Shown here: piece by piece, positions 15,563 through 22,963 of the stretch
How the letters are laid out: each line of letters starts with the position of its first letter
How positions within the stretch are numbered: the stretch's first letter is position 1
Source of the DNA: an uncultured Methanobrevibacter sp.
GTDB taxonomy: Archaea > Methanobacteriota > Methanobacteria > Methanobacteriales > Methanobacteriaceae
Assembly (NCBI GenBank): GCA_902795935.1
Contig: CADBMS010000062.1
Location: 1-22,963 of the forward strand
Direction: 5' to 3'
DNA: 22,963 nt
Position numbers and translations under genes: made by a program
Notes under the pieces: generated by a model
The model's input: only the letters and a program-made list of their open reading frames with translations
Databases searched by the model: none
What the model was told of the DNA's origin: nothing

Positions 15563-17254
15563 TTAATCACCATCCTCTGATTTTTCACCAACAATATTAT
15601 TGATTCCTTCACCAGGAGGAACCATTGGTAATAATTCATTTGGGTCAATGACAATTTCTAATAAAGTATGTTCTCCTGTTTTAAGTGCTTTTTTAAGAGC
15701 TTCTTTAGTTTCACCAACTTTTTCAATACGTTCAGAATTAATTCCAAAAGCTTCTCCTAATTTAACAAAGTCAGGTGTAGTTCCAAGATAAGTGTGAGAC
15801 ATACGTTCGTTATAGAACAATCTTTGCCATTGGGCAACCATTCCAAGATAATTGTTGTTTAAAATACAAGTAATAAAAGGAATATCTTCTTCTTTAACTG
15901 TAGCTAAATCTTGACAAGACATTAAGAAGCCTCCATCACCACAAACACTAACAACATCTGATTCAGGTAATGCAACTTTTGCACCCATTGCTGCAGGGAA
16001 ACCAAATCCCATAGTGCCTGCGCCACCTGATGAAATAAAAGTACGTGGTTTAGAAGATTTAAATGCATAAGCCATCCACATTTGATTTTGCCCAACATCT
16101 GTTGTAATAATAGTATCTTTATTAATAACTTCAGATAATTCTTTCAATACTTGTTGCGGTTTAAGCAATTCATCATCTTCAAATGATATTTGTGGCCGTC
16201 CTTTCTTATTTTTTGTTTTATAATAATTAACCCATGGTAAATTAGATTTATTAATTTTTTTAGATTCTAATAATTTAATTAATGATTCTAAAACTATTTT
16301 AGCATCACCAACAATTGGAATATCAACATTAACATTTTTGCCAATTTCAGCAGGATCAATATCTATATGAATAACTTTAGCATCAGGAATAAATTCATCA
16401 AGTTTGCCTGTAGTACGATCTGAAAACCTACATCCAATTGCTATTAAACAATCACACTCATTTACAAGGTTATTTGATGCTCTACGACCATGCATACCAA
16501 TCATTCCTAAAGAAGATTCATCTGATTCATCAATTATTCCTTTACCCATGAGTGTTGTTGCAACAGGAGCACTTATTAATTTAGCTAATTTATTCAATTC
16601 ATTTGTAGCATTTGCAAGTATAATTCCTCCTCCTGCAAGAATAACAATTTTTTCAGATTTTAAAATAGTCTCGTATGCACGTTTAATTTGCATTTTATGT
16701 CCTTTTTTTGTTGGTTTATAACCTTCAAGATTTATTTTACCGTCATTATATTCATCAAGTTCTGCTTCTTGAATATTTTTTGGGATATCAATAAGAACAG
16801 GTCCTGGACGTCCAGTACTAGCAATTTCAAATGCAGAATTAATATATGCAGGTATCATATTTTGATTGTTAATTTGGATATTATGTTTAGTTATGGGCAT
16901 AGTTATACCAATTATGTCCGATTCTTGAAAAGCATCATTTCCAATTAAATGTCCTGGTACTTGTCCTGTAATTGCTATTACTGGGGTTGAATCCATATAT
17001 GATGTAGAAAGTCCTGTTACTAAATTTGTAGCTCCTGGTCCTGAAGTTGCAATGCATACTCCTACTTTACCTGAAGCACGTGCGAATCCATCTGCTGCAT
17101 GAGCTGCACATTGTTCATGTCTAACTAAAATATGATTTAAATCTGAATCATAAATCATATCATAAAGAGGAATCACCTGTCCTCCAGGATACCCAAATAC
17201 AGTATCAGCTCCCAGGTTTATTAAAGATTTTATTAGAGCTTGACCACCTTTCAT
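15563..17254 (-). CDS. ilvB: Acetolactate synthase large (catalytic) subunit
   Basis: A 563-residue thiamine-diphosphate enzyme that condenses pyruvate with pyruvate or 2-oxobutyrate, the first common step of valine, leucine and isoleucine synthesis. The N-terminal domain has GYPGGQVIPLYD at 21-32, the cofactor-activating Glu47 in RHEQ, and ATSGPGATNLVTG at 69-81. The C-terminal domain has the metal/ThDP motif GDGG at 439-442 closing with NNN at 466-468. Length is standard. The ATG is preceded by AAGGTG with five-base spacing. It heads the ilvBN pair and its upstream region is shared with divergent purD. Confidence 0.97.
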   Translation of the reverse strand: MKGGQALIKSLINLGADTVFGYPGGQVIPLYDMIYDSDLNHILVRHEQCAAHAADGFARASGKVGVCIATSGPGATNLVTGLSTSYMDSTPVIAITGQVPGHLIGNDAFQESDIIGITMPITKHNIQINNQNMIPAYINSAFEIASTGRPGPVLIDIPKNIQEAELDEYNDGKINLEGYKPTKKGHKMQIKRAYETILKSEKIVILAGGGIILANATNELNKLAKLISAPVATTLMGKGIIDESDESSLGMIGMHGRRASNNLVNECDCLIAIGCRFSDRTTGKLDEFIPDAKVIHIDIDPAEIGKNVNVDIPIVGDAKIVLESLIKLLESKKINKSNLPWVNYYKTKNKKGRPQISFEDDELLKPQQVLKELSEVINKDTIITTDVGQNQMWMAYAFKSSKPRTFISSGGAGTMGFGFPAAMGAKVALPESDVVSVCGDGGFLMSCQDLATVKEEDIPFITCILNNNYLGMVAQWQRLFYNERMSHTYLGTTPDFVKLGEAFGINSERIEKVGETKEALKKALKTGEHTLLEIVIDPNELLPMVPPGEGINNIVGEKSEDGD

Positions 17255-17570
17255 AAAAACACCTTATAATTCAATATTTATAATAATGAGTTTTAATAAG
17301 TTTAAATTTAATATTACTTCTATTAATTTCTTTAATTCATATTAAATTCTTTTTTATTCATTTTTTATTATTTTGCTCACTTTTAATAATTTTTAATTCT
17401 TGATATGTTTTATATAAGTATTATATTTTATATATATTTTATATTAAAAATTCTTATTAAGTAAAAAAGTAATATAATGAATTGTACTAAGATTTAACTT
17501 ATTTTATTAATATTATTAAAAATCATTTAGTAATAAAAAGGAAAAACATGGTTATTGGAGGGATTTAATC
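17255..17570. promoter_or_regulatory. Divergent intergenic region between ilvB and purD
   Basis: This 316-base, extremely A+T-rich gap holds several TATA-like stretches. The clearest is TTTTATATAAGT around 17408-17419, which reads as ACTTATATAAAA for ilvB and would give it a leader of about 130 bases. Other TATA-like runs at 17424-17450 could serve purD. I saw no leader peptide rich in branched-chain codons and no stable hairpin. The purD ribosome site GGAGGG is at 17557-17562. Confidence 0.4.
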
Positions 17571-18881
17571 GTGAAAATTTTAGTTGTAGGGACTGGTGCA
17601 AGAGAACATGCTATTTGTGAAGCAATATTTGGAAATGCCGAATTATATTCAGTAATGAGCAAAAAAAATCCAGGAATAGCAAAAATTAGTGAAGAATTTT
17701 TACAAGCTGATGAAACTAATTTAGAGGTTGTTAAAAATTTTGCTGTTGATAAAAATATTGATATTGCATTTATAGGTCCAGAAGCTCCTTTAGAATTGGG
17801 TATTGTTGATACTTTAGAAGATGCGGGAATTAAATGTGTTGGTCCTAATAAAAGTGCAGCAAGAATAGAAACTGACAAATCATTCATGAGAAATTTATTT
17901 GAAAAATATGAAATTGAAGGGTCACTCACATATCGTGTATTTGATAATTATGAGGATATCCAAGAATTTTTAGATTCTTATGAAAAAGATGTTGTAATCA
18001 AGCCTGTAGGATTAACTGGAGGAAAAGGAGTTAAAATAGTAGGTGAGCATTTAAAAGATAACAACGAAGCTAAAGAATATGCGCACCATGTAATGAAAAC
18101 TAAAATGGGGGGTCATCCTCGAGTAGTCATAGAAGAAAGATTGATTGGTGAAGAATTTACTATACAAGCATTTTCTGATGGAAAAACAATTGTTCCAATG
18201 CCTGCTGCACAAGATCACCCTCATGCATTTGAAGGGGATCAGGGGCCTATAACTGGGGGTATGGGATCTTATTCAGATAAAAATGGATTATTGCCATTCA
18301 TGACTCAGAAAGATTATGATGATGCAGTTAAGATAATGCAAGACACTATTGAAGCAATAGCTAAAGAAACAAGTCCTTATAAAGGAATATTATATGGTCA
18401 ATTCATGTTATGTGGGGATGGTCCTAGATTAGTGGAATACAATGCACGTTTTGGTGATCCTGAAGCAATGAATGTTTTACCTTTACTTGAGACAAATATT
18501 GTTGAAATATGTCAAGATATAATTGATGGTACTCTAAAAGAGGCTAAATTTAAGAATAAAGCTTCTGTATGTAAATATGTTGTACCTGATGGGTATCCTG
18601 AGACTAAATACGCTGATACTATTGTGGATGTTGATGAAGATTCAATCAATGATATTGGAGCTAAAGTATTCTATGCTGCAGTTAATCAGAAAGATGATGG
18701 TTTGTATACTTCTTCTTCAAGAACTTTAGGAGTTGTTGCACAAGGGGATACTATTGCTGAGGCTGAAAAAATTGCTGAGAAAGCTACAGAATTTATCAAA
18801 GGGCATTTGTATCATAGGGGTGATGTAGCTACTCAAGAGATTATACAAAAAAGAATAAATCATATGAATGACTTGAGATAA
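17571..18881 (+). CDS. purD: Phosphoribosylamine--glycine ligase (GAR synthetase)
   Basis: A 436-residue ATP-grasp enzyme catalysing the second step of purine synthesis, joining glycine to phosphoribosylamine. The N-terminal domain begins MKILVVGTGAREHAI and includes FIGPEAPLELGIVD and GPNKSAARIETDKSFM. The ATP-grasp core shows KPVGLTGGKGVKIV, VVIEERLIGEEFTIQAF, AQDHPHAFEGDQGPITGGMG and the metal-binding YNARFGDPEAM. Length is normal for a monofunctional PurD. The start is GTG with GGAGGG eight bases upstream. It is divergent from ilvB and is followed 129 bases later by argF. Confidence 0.97.
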   Translation: MKILVVGTGAREHAICEAIFGNAELYSVMSKKNPGIAKISEEFLQADETNLEVVKNFAVDKNIDIAFIGPEAPLELGIVDTLEDAGIKCVGPNKSAARIETDKSFMRNLFEKYEIEGSLTYRVFDNYEDIQEFLDSYEKDVVIKPVGLTGGKGVKIVGEHLKDNNEAKEYAHHVMKTKMGGHPRVVIEERLIGEEFTIQAFSDGKTIVPMPAAQDHPHAFEGDQGPITGGMGSYSDKNGLLPFMTQKDYDDAVKIMQDTIEAIAKETSPYKGILYGQFMLCGDGPRLVEYNARFGDPEAMNVLPLLETNIVEICQDIIDGTLKEAKFKNKASVCKYVVPDGYPETKYADTIVDVDEDSINDIGAKVFYAAVNQKDDGLYTSSSRTLGVVAQGDTIAEAEKIAEKATEFIKGHLYHRGDVATQEIIQKRINHMNDLR

Positions 18882-18981
18882 TAATATCTATTTTAATTTT
18901 TAATTATTTCTTTATATTTTGAATTAAGTTTTTATGTTTGTTTTTACATATTTTAATTTTTATAACGAAATTATTATAATA

Positions 18982-18993
18982 TTTTTTTTTTTT
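18982..18993 (+). terminator. Run of 12 T between purD and argF
   Basis: An uninterrupted 12-T run lies 100 bases after the purD stop and 18 bases before the argF ATG. It should terminate purD transcripts. A TATA-like ATTATAATA at about 18972-18980 could start argF transcription just past the run, giving a very short leader. Confidence 0.5.
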
Positions 18994-19010
18994 AAATGGA
19001 GATGAAGTAA

Positions 19011-19913
19011 ATGAAACATCTTTTATCTGTTTGTGATATGCGGGATGAAGTAGTGCATTTGTTAGATTTGGCAAGTTACTTTAAAAAAGATAAAATCGAT
19101 GCTGTTTTAAAAGATAAAACATTAGCTATGATATTTCAAAAATCTTCTACTCGAACTAGAATTTCATTTGAAGTTGGGATGAATCAATTAGGTGGTTCAG
19201 CATTGTATTTGTCCACTAATGATCTTCAAATTGGTCGAGGTGAATCTATATCTGACACTGCTAGGGTCATGTCTAGATATGTTGATGGTATTATGATTAG
19301 GGCATTACATCATAAAGATATTATCGAACTTGCTGAAAATTCTACTGTACCTGTTATTAATGGATTAACTGATTTAGAACATCCATGTCAAGCATTAGCT
19401 GATATGTTGACTATTAAAAATATTCGTGGAAATTTTAATGGTAAACTAGTTTTTGTTGGGGATGGAAATAATGTTTGTAATTCCTTACTTCTAATTTGTG
19501 CAATTTTAGGCATGGATATGGTTGTTGCTTGTCCAAAAGGTTATGAACCTAATGAAACTATTCTAAAAAAAGCTAAAGATATTGCTAAAAATACTAATGC
19601 TTCTATTTCAGTTGAAGAAGATGTATATTCTGCTGTAAATAGTGCAGATGTTATATATACTGATGTTTGGGTTAGTATGGGTGATGAAGATGAGGAAAAA
19701 GAAAGATTAAATGTTTTTAAACCTTATCAAGTTAATAAAGAATTAATGAGTTATGCTAAGGATGATGCAATATTTATGCATTGTTTGCCTGCTATTCGAG
19801 GTCAAGAGGTTACTTCAGATGTTATTGATGGTGAACAATCTGTTGTCATAGATCAAGCTGAAAATAGATTATATGCGCAAAAAGCGATTATGTATAATTT
19901 AATGAAAGATTAA
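19011..19913 (+). CDS. argF: Ornithine carbamoyltransferase
   Basis: A 300-residue enzyme that makes citrulline from ornithine and carbamoyl phosphate in arginine synthesis. The carbamoyl-phosphate motif SSTRTR is at residues 45-50, a second binding motif HPCQ at 124-127, the ornithine loop SMG at 222-224, and the catalytic HCLP at 257-260. The SMG and HCLP motifs distinguish it from aspartate carbamoyltransferase. The ATG follows GGAGATGA. Twelve T residues stand just ahead of the ribosome site, which bears on how the transcript starts. No arginine genes adjoin. Confidence 0.97.
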   Translation: MKHLLSVCDMRDEVVHLLDLASYFKKDKIDAVLKDKTLAMIFQKSSTRTRISFEVGMNQLGGSALYLSTNDLQIGRGESISDTARVMSRYVDGIMIRALHHKDIIELAENSTVPVINGLTDLEHPCQALADMLTIKNIRGNFNGKLVFVGDGNNVCNSLLLICAILGMDMVVACPKGYEPNETILKKAKDIAKNTNASISVEEDVYSAVNSADVIYTDVWVSMGDEDEEKERLNVFKPYQVNKELMSYAKDDAIFMHCLPAIRGQEVTSDVIDGEQSVVIDQAENRLYAQKAIMYNLMKD

Positions 19914-20026
19914 TATGGATTATTGAAATATTTTTATAAATTATATTCTTGGAATGTTTTAAAATAATTAGCTATAACCTAATGATAGTAAAATTTAAGA
20001 TTATTTAATATTATCAAACATTTATT

Positions 20027-21401
20027 TATAGTTTTTCGTTAAAAGTTTATACTATTTATGTCTAACCAATTTTCATAAAATGATTTTCTTCCAATAATTT
20101 CATAGAATTTGTCTTTAAATATTTTTATCAATTCATTTTCAGAGTTATAATTTGTTTTATATGTTGTTTTTTTAATTACTCTCCAAACATCTTCAATAGG
20201 GCTTAAATCAGGGAAAAATATGGTCTTAAATATATTAGGTTTATATTTAATATTTCGGCAGCTTTTTGAACCATTTGTGGTGTGAATTCTTGCATTGTCT
20301 AAAACTATATTTATTCTTTTTTTCTTTGTGTGTTAATTCTGTTATTTTTGGATTTTGCAAGTTTTTGTTAATATTTTGTCCGTTTTCTTCTTTCGATTTT
20401 AGCTTTGTTATTTTGGATTTTCTTTATTGCAGATTCTTCTGATTGAATCTAATGATTTTTCTTTAGAATTGTCATCGTAGAGTTTATCGTTGATTTTATT
20501 AATTAATTCGTATTTTGAGGATAATTCTTTTGATATTTCTTTTTTTATATTTTCTTCATTTAAATTTGAATGATTTATTGCTTCATTAATTAATTTTCGG
20601 CAAGTTTCGTTTTCTAAATTTAAAATACGGAAGTTGCATAAGGATATTAAAAAGGTAAATGCATTGGATTTTTTTGTTAGTTCAACATATGGCTTGCAAT
20701 TAACTGTTTGATATCCAATCATATTTATTTTTATTTTATTTGGAATTTTTGTAATTGTATTCTTACTTCCGGATTCATAAAGTACTCTTGAAGTATTTGG
20801 AGTATTTTGACAAGCTGTTTCATCTAAAATTACTAAAAATTCATTTTTTTAAATCTATGCTTTCTAAGTTTTTTTTTAAGTGTTCTTCTGCATCATCTGG
20901 ACTAGAAGAGTATTTAATGAATGGTTTTCCATAATTAAGGTTCAATTTTTTTCGAACAATTGTCCAAACAGTCTTATAATCGTAATTAACTCCAAAATTG
21001 TCTTTGATGATTTTTTGAACATCAACAATTGAATAAGATTCCTCACTAGAGAGGATTATTTCTCTTAATTCAGTTAATTGTTCGTTTGTTAACTTAGATT
21101 TACGTCCACAATTATGATAATTGGAGTATAAACCTTCTAATCCTTTTTCATTATAATTCTTCACCCAACGTTCTCCAGTTTTTCTGGTTGTATGAACATA
21201 ATCAGAAGCTTGAGAAATCGTCATACCTTGATATACCATACTTATAACAAGTAATTTACGATACATATCATAAGAATCTTTATATTTCTTCATTACAGTT
21301 TTAATTTCATCCAATTCTAGATGTCCTGCAATTTTTTTACTTCGTTCAACCATTAATATAATTTGTATCTCACATGGTATAAACTTTTCGAGAAAAATAT
21401 A
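20027..21401. mobile_element. Decayed IS630-type insertion sequence
   Basis: A 1375-base element bounded by imperfect terminal inverted repeats of about 25 bases. The left end (20027-20052) reads TATAGTTTTTCG then TTAAAAGTTTATAC; the right end (21377-21401), read inward, is TATATTTTTCTCG then AAAAGTTTATAC, so they differ by one gap and two or three mismatches. Both tips begin with TA, consistent with the TA target preference of the IS630/Tc1-mariner group. The interior holds one broken transposase gene on the minus strand. Confidence 0.8.
20039..21353 (-). pseudogene. IS630-family transposase, multiple frameshifts
   Basis: The intact N-terminal 170 residues (20841-21353) contain the helix-turn-helix DNA-binding half (GMTISQASDYVHTTRKTGERWV, then GRKSKLTNEQL and the winged-helix segment DYKTVWTIVRKKL). 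The frame stops at a run of seven A on the coding strand. One base out of frame, the catalytic half resumes with VILDETACQNTPNTSRVLY (first Asp, codon at 20822-20824). After a charged insert the frame breaks again; the second Asp is in VLDNARIHTT (20297-20299) and the final Glu in LSPIEDVWR (20192-20194), with extra frame breaks between them. The gene ends within the left terminal repeat. All three DDE residues survive, but at least four frame disruptions make a functional protein unlikely. Confidence 0.85.
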
Positions 21402-21586
21402 TTTACTTAATTAATTATAATTATTAGTAATATCCATTAATACTATGTTTATCAAAGAAATTGAATATTACTTGAGAAATAAATGATAAAATAAAATCAA
21501 ACTAATAATAATCCACTTTATCAAAAAATCAAACGTGAGAATTATTTTTATTATATTCTGAAATTAATTAGTATCATAGTTTAGAT

Positions 21587-21883
21587 TCAATATAGAGTCG
21601 ATTTTAAACTTGCTATTTCATGTTCTAGTTCATTAATTTCAGATTTATATGTTTCTAATTCTTTTATTTTTTCTTCTAGTTTAGTAATTTCAGAGTCAAG
21701 ATTTTTTGATTTTCTGAGTTTTGTATCTAATTCTATATTTAAATTTCCTATTAATTCAACTTTGGAAGAATATTCTTTTAAAGATAATGGATTGTCATTT
21801 GTAGTGTTTTGAAGATATTTATTATATTTCTTTTTTATTGCCCTAACTGCAACTTCAGGCATATTATTGAAAATATCATTCAT
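21587..21883 (-). CDS. Small coiled-coil protein of unknown function
   Basis: A 98-residue protein I do not recognise. Residues 1-40 (MNDIFNNMPEVAVRAIKKKY onward) form a basic, probably helical segment; residues from about 44 to 97 have a heptad-like pattern rich in Leu, Ile, Glu and Lys (ITKLEEKIKELETYKSEI), typical of a coiled coil. No signal peptide or membrane segment. The ATG has a good AAGGAG site eight bases upstream, and the protein is not biased merely by base composition, so it is likely real. It lies 185 bases from the IS630-type remnant and is divergent from the acyl-CoA synthetase-like gene. Confidence 0.65.
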   Translation of the reverse strand: MNDIFNNMPEVAVRAIKKKYNKYLQNTTNDNPLSLKEYSSKVELIGNLNIELDTKLRKSKNLDSEITKLEEKIKELETYKSEINELEHEIASLKSTLY

Positions 21884-22227
21884 ACTAATTACTCCTTCTT
21901 ATAATAATATGTTATAATATTTATTATATGTGTTGTCACTGTATTAATAGTTTATTAATAAGAACATTTTTTTTTTAAAAATTAACCATCATATTGATTT
22001 ATGTTTTATTATATTGGATCTATTTCTATAATTATGGAGTTCAATATTTTTTATTTAAAAGATTAATAAATTATTTAATTAATTTATATATAACTAATTT
22101 TTAAGTGTTCTGTTTTGTTAAACAAGTATGCGATGTCTTTAATAACTATTAAACAATAATAGTAATTATTATTTAAATTTATAATTTATTATAATTCTTA
22201 TAAAATATATGTAACGGAGTAAACTCT
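21884..22227. promoter_or_regulatory. Divergent intergenic region upstream of the acyl-CoA synthetase-like gene
   Basis: A 344-base A+T-rich gap. A TATA box TTTATATATAA at 22083-22093 would start plus-strand transcription near 22115, about 110 bases ahead of the gene. Inside that leader is a perfect 7-bp inverted repeat, ACTATTA at 22145-22151 and TAATAGT at 22157-22163. A run of ten T is at 21967-21976. Nothing else recognised. Confidence 0.4.
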
Positions 22228-22963
22228 ATGCCAAAACATAAAAAAGAGGAACATGTGTGGGATAAATTTTATCCTGAAAATGAACGAATGGTAACTGTTC
22301 CAGATATATCATTATATGAATATATATACAATGCAAATAAACATAGATTGGATAATTTAGCTATAAACTATTTTAATAGAAAATGGACTTATAAAGAACT
22401 ATTTGATGAGATTGATTTATGTGCAAAAGCAATGATTAGCTATGGTGTAAAAAAAGGAGATGTAGTTACAGTATGTATGCCAAATACACCAGAAGCAGTA
22501 ATATCATTCTACGCCATAAGTAAAATAGGTGCTATTTCTAGCATGCTCCATCCTTTATCTGCTGAAGAAGAAATAAAAAAGTCTCTTATAGATACTAATA
22601 GTGTAATGTTAATTGCTATTAATCTAACTTTTGTAAAATTAAAAAATATAATTGATGATACTCCTGTAGATAATATTATAATTGTATCTCCAAAGGATTC
22701 AATGCCAAAATTAACAGCTATTGGTTATTATTTATTAGAAGATCGTAAAATAGAAATGCCAAAAAATGATGAACGATATATTCGATGGCCAAAATTTATT
22801 TTAAAAGGAAAAAACAATAATTCAGATGTTTTTGTCAAAACTACTAGGGATCAACCGGCAGTAATAGTTAATAGTGGTGGAACAACAGGTGTGCCTAAAA
22901 ATATACTCTTGTCGAATGGAAATATTAATGTTGTAGTAAGGCAGGCTCAAATATCTCTGCCTG
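22228..22963 (+). CDS. AMP-forming acyl-CoA synthetase-like protein, partial
   Basis: The first 245 codons of an ANL-superfamily enzyme, which activates a carboxylic acid as acyl-AMP and then usually transfers it to CoA. The N-terminal region matches the family order: NYFNRKWTYKELFDEI at 47-62, GVKKGDVVTVCMPNTPEAV at 73-91, YAISKIGAISSMLHPL at 95-110, then the phosphate-binding loop NSGGTTGVPKN at 215-225, where the usual final Gly after Lys224 is Asn. The catalytic C-terminal domain is outside the window, so substrate cannot be judged; a medium- or long-chain acid or a secondary-metabolite acid are both possible. The ATG follows GGAG with seven bases between. No plus-strand partner gene precedes it. 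Confidence 0.88.
   Translation, partial: MPKHKKEEHVWDKFYPENERMVTVPDISLYEYIYNANKHRLDNLAINYFNRKWTYKELFDEIDLCAKAMISYGVKKGDVVTVCMPNTPEAVISFYAISKIGAISSMLHPLSAEEEIKKSLIDTNSVMLIAINLTFVKLKNIIDDTPVDNIIIVSPKDSMPKLTAIGYYLLEDRKIEMPKNDERYIRWPKFILKGKNNNSDVFVKTTRDQPAVIVNSGGTTGVPKNILLSNGNINVVVRQAQISLP

Noticed and set aside
16688..16948. Plus-strand open frames inside the minus-strand genes, such as this one within ilvB
   Set aside because: They are antisense shadows of strongly conserved genes, and their translations are low-complexity or cysteine/proline-rich with no ribosome site.
17255..17390. A leader peptide attenuator for ilvB
   Set aside because: The only short frame I could see in the leader encodes mostly Asn and Lys, without branched-chain codons, and no terminator-antiterminator pair is evident.
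20408..20722. An independent 104-residue protein on the minus strand
   Set aside because: It is the middle portion of the broken transposase: the same frame continues upstream to LDETACQNTPNT and joins the N-terminal half at the A run.
21402..22227. A CRISPR array or tandem repeats in the AT-rich gaps near the IS remnant
   Set aside because: No regularly spaced repeat unit was found; the similarities are short AT words expected by composition.

Overview
The window looks like chromosome of a very AT-rich methanogenic archaeon of the Methanobacteriales. Methanosphaera is my best guess, but this is inferred from gene content and composition and not proven. The signs are a methanogenesis marker 12 gene, a Kae1-Bud32 fusion, archaeal uS15, an archaeal Sm-like protein, a tRNA gene without encoded CCA, TATA-type promoters, and Shine-Dalgarno sites of the GGAGG/GGTGA type. 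Most of the region is housekeeping DNA. I did not find a convincing undescribed system, but several accessory or odd features are listed.

Region 1 (1-4289, minus strand) is one probable operon. In transcription order it holds kae1-bud32 (t6A tRNA modification), an XTP/dITP pyrophosphatase, rpsO (ribosomal uS15), a RecJ-like DHH protein overlapping rpsO, and the start of an aconitase-X type large subunit that runs off the left edge. A divergent CobT-like (UPF0284) gene follows at 4500-5549. It converges across a 10-T run on a minus-strand pair, ilvE then uppP, in which the uppP ribosome binding site overlaps the ilvE stop.

Region 2 (7376-10472) is looser. It holds a tRNA-Val(TAC), a 165-bp stretch bounded by imperfect inverted repeats, a membrane protein with an Mrr-type nuclease-fold domain, surE, a gene-poor stretch with a possible 48-residue ORF and a large hairpin, and an Sm-like protein.

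Region 3 (10479-17254, minus strand) is a branched-chain amino acid block. It reads ilvB, ilvN, a large orphan FtsX-type ABC permease, ilvC, then the methanogenesis marker 12 gene. IlvB/IlvN make the acetohydroxy acids, IlvC reduces and isomerises them, and IlvE (region 1) performs the final transamination. ilvD is not in the window.

Region 4 (17571-19913, plus strand) has purD and argF. Region 5 (20027-22963) has a decayed IS630-type insertion sequence with recognisable terminal inverted repeats and a transposase broken in several frames, a 98-residue coiled-coil protein, and the first 245 codons of an AMP-forming acyl-CoA synthetase-like gene.

In several genes the longest open frame starts at a GTG that is really part of a GGTG ribosome binding site. 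For these I chose the start just downstream, and each entry says why.
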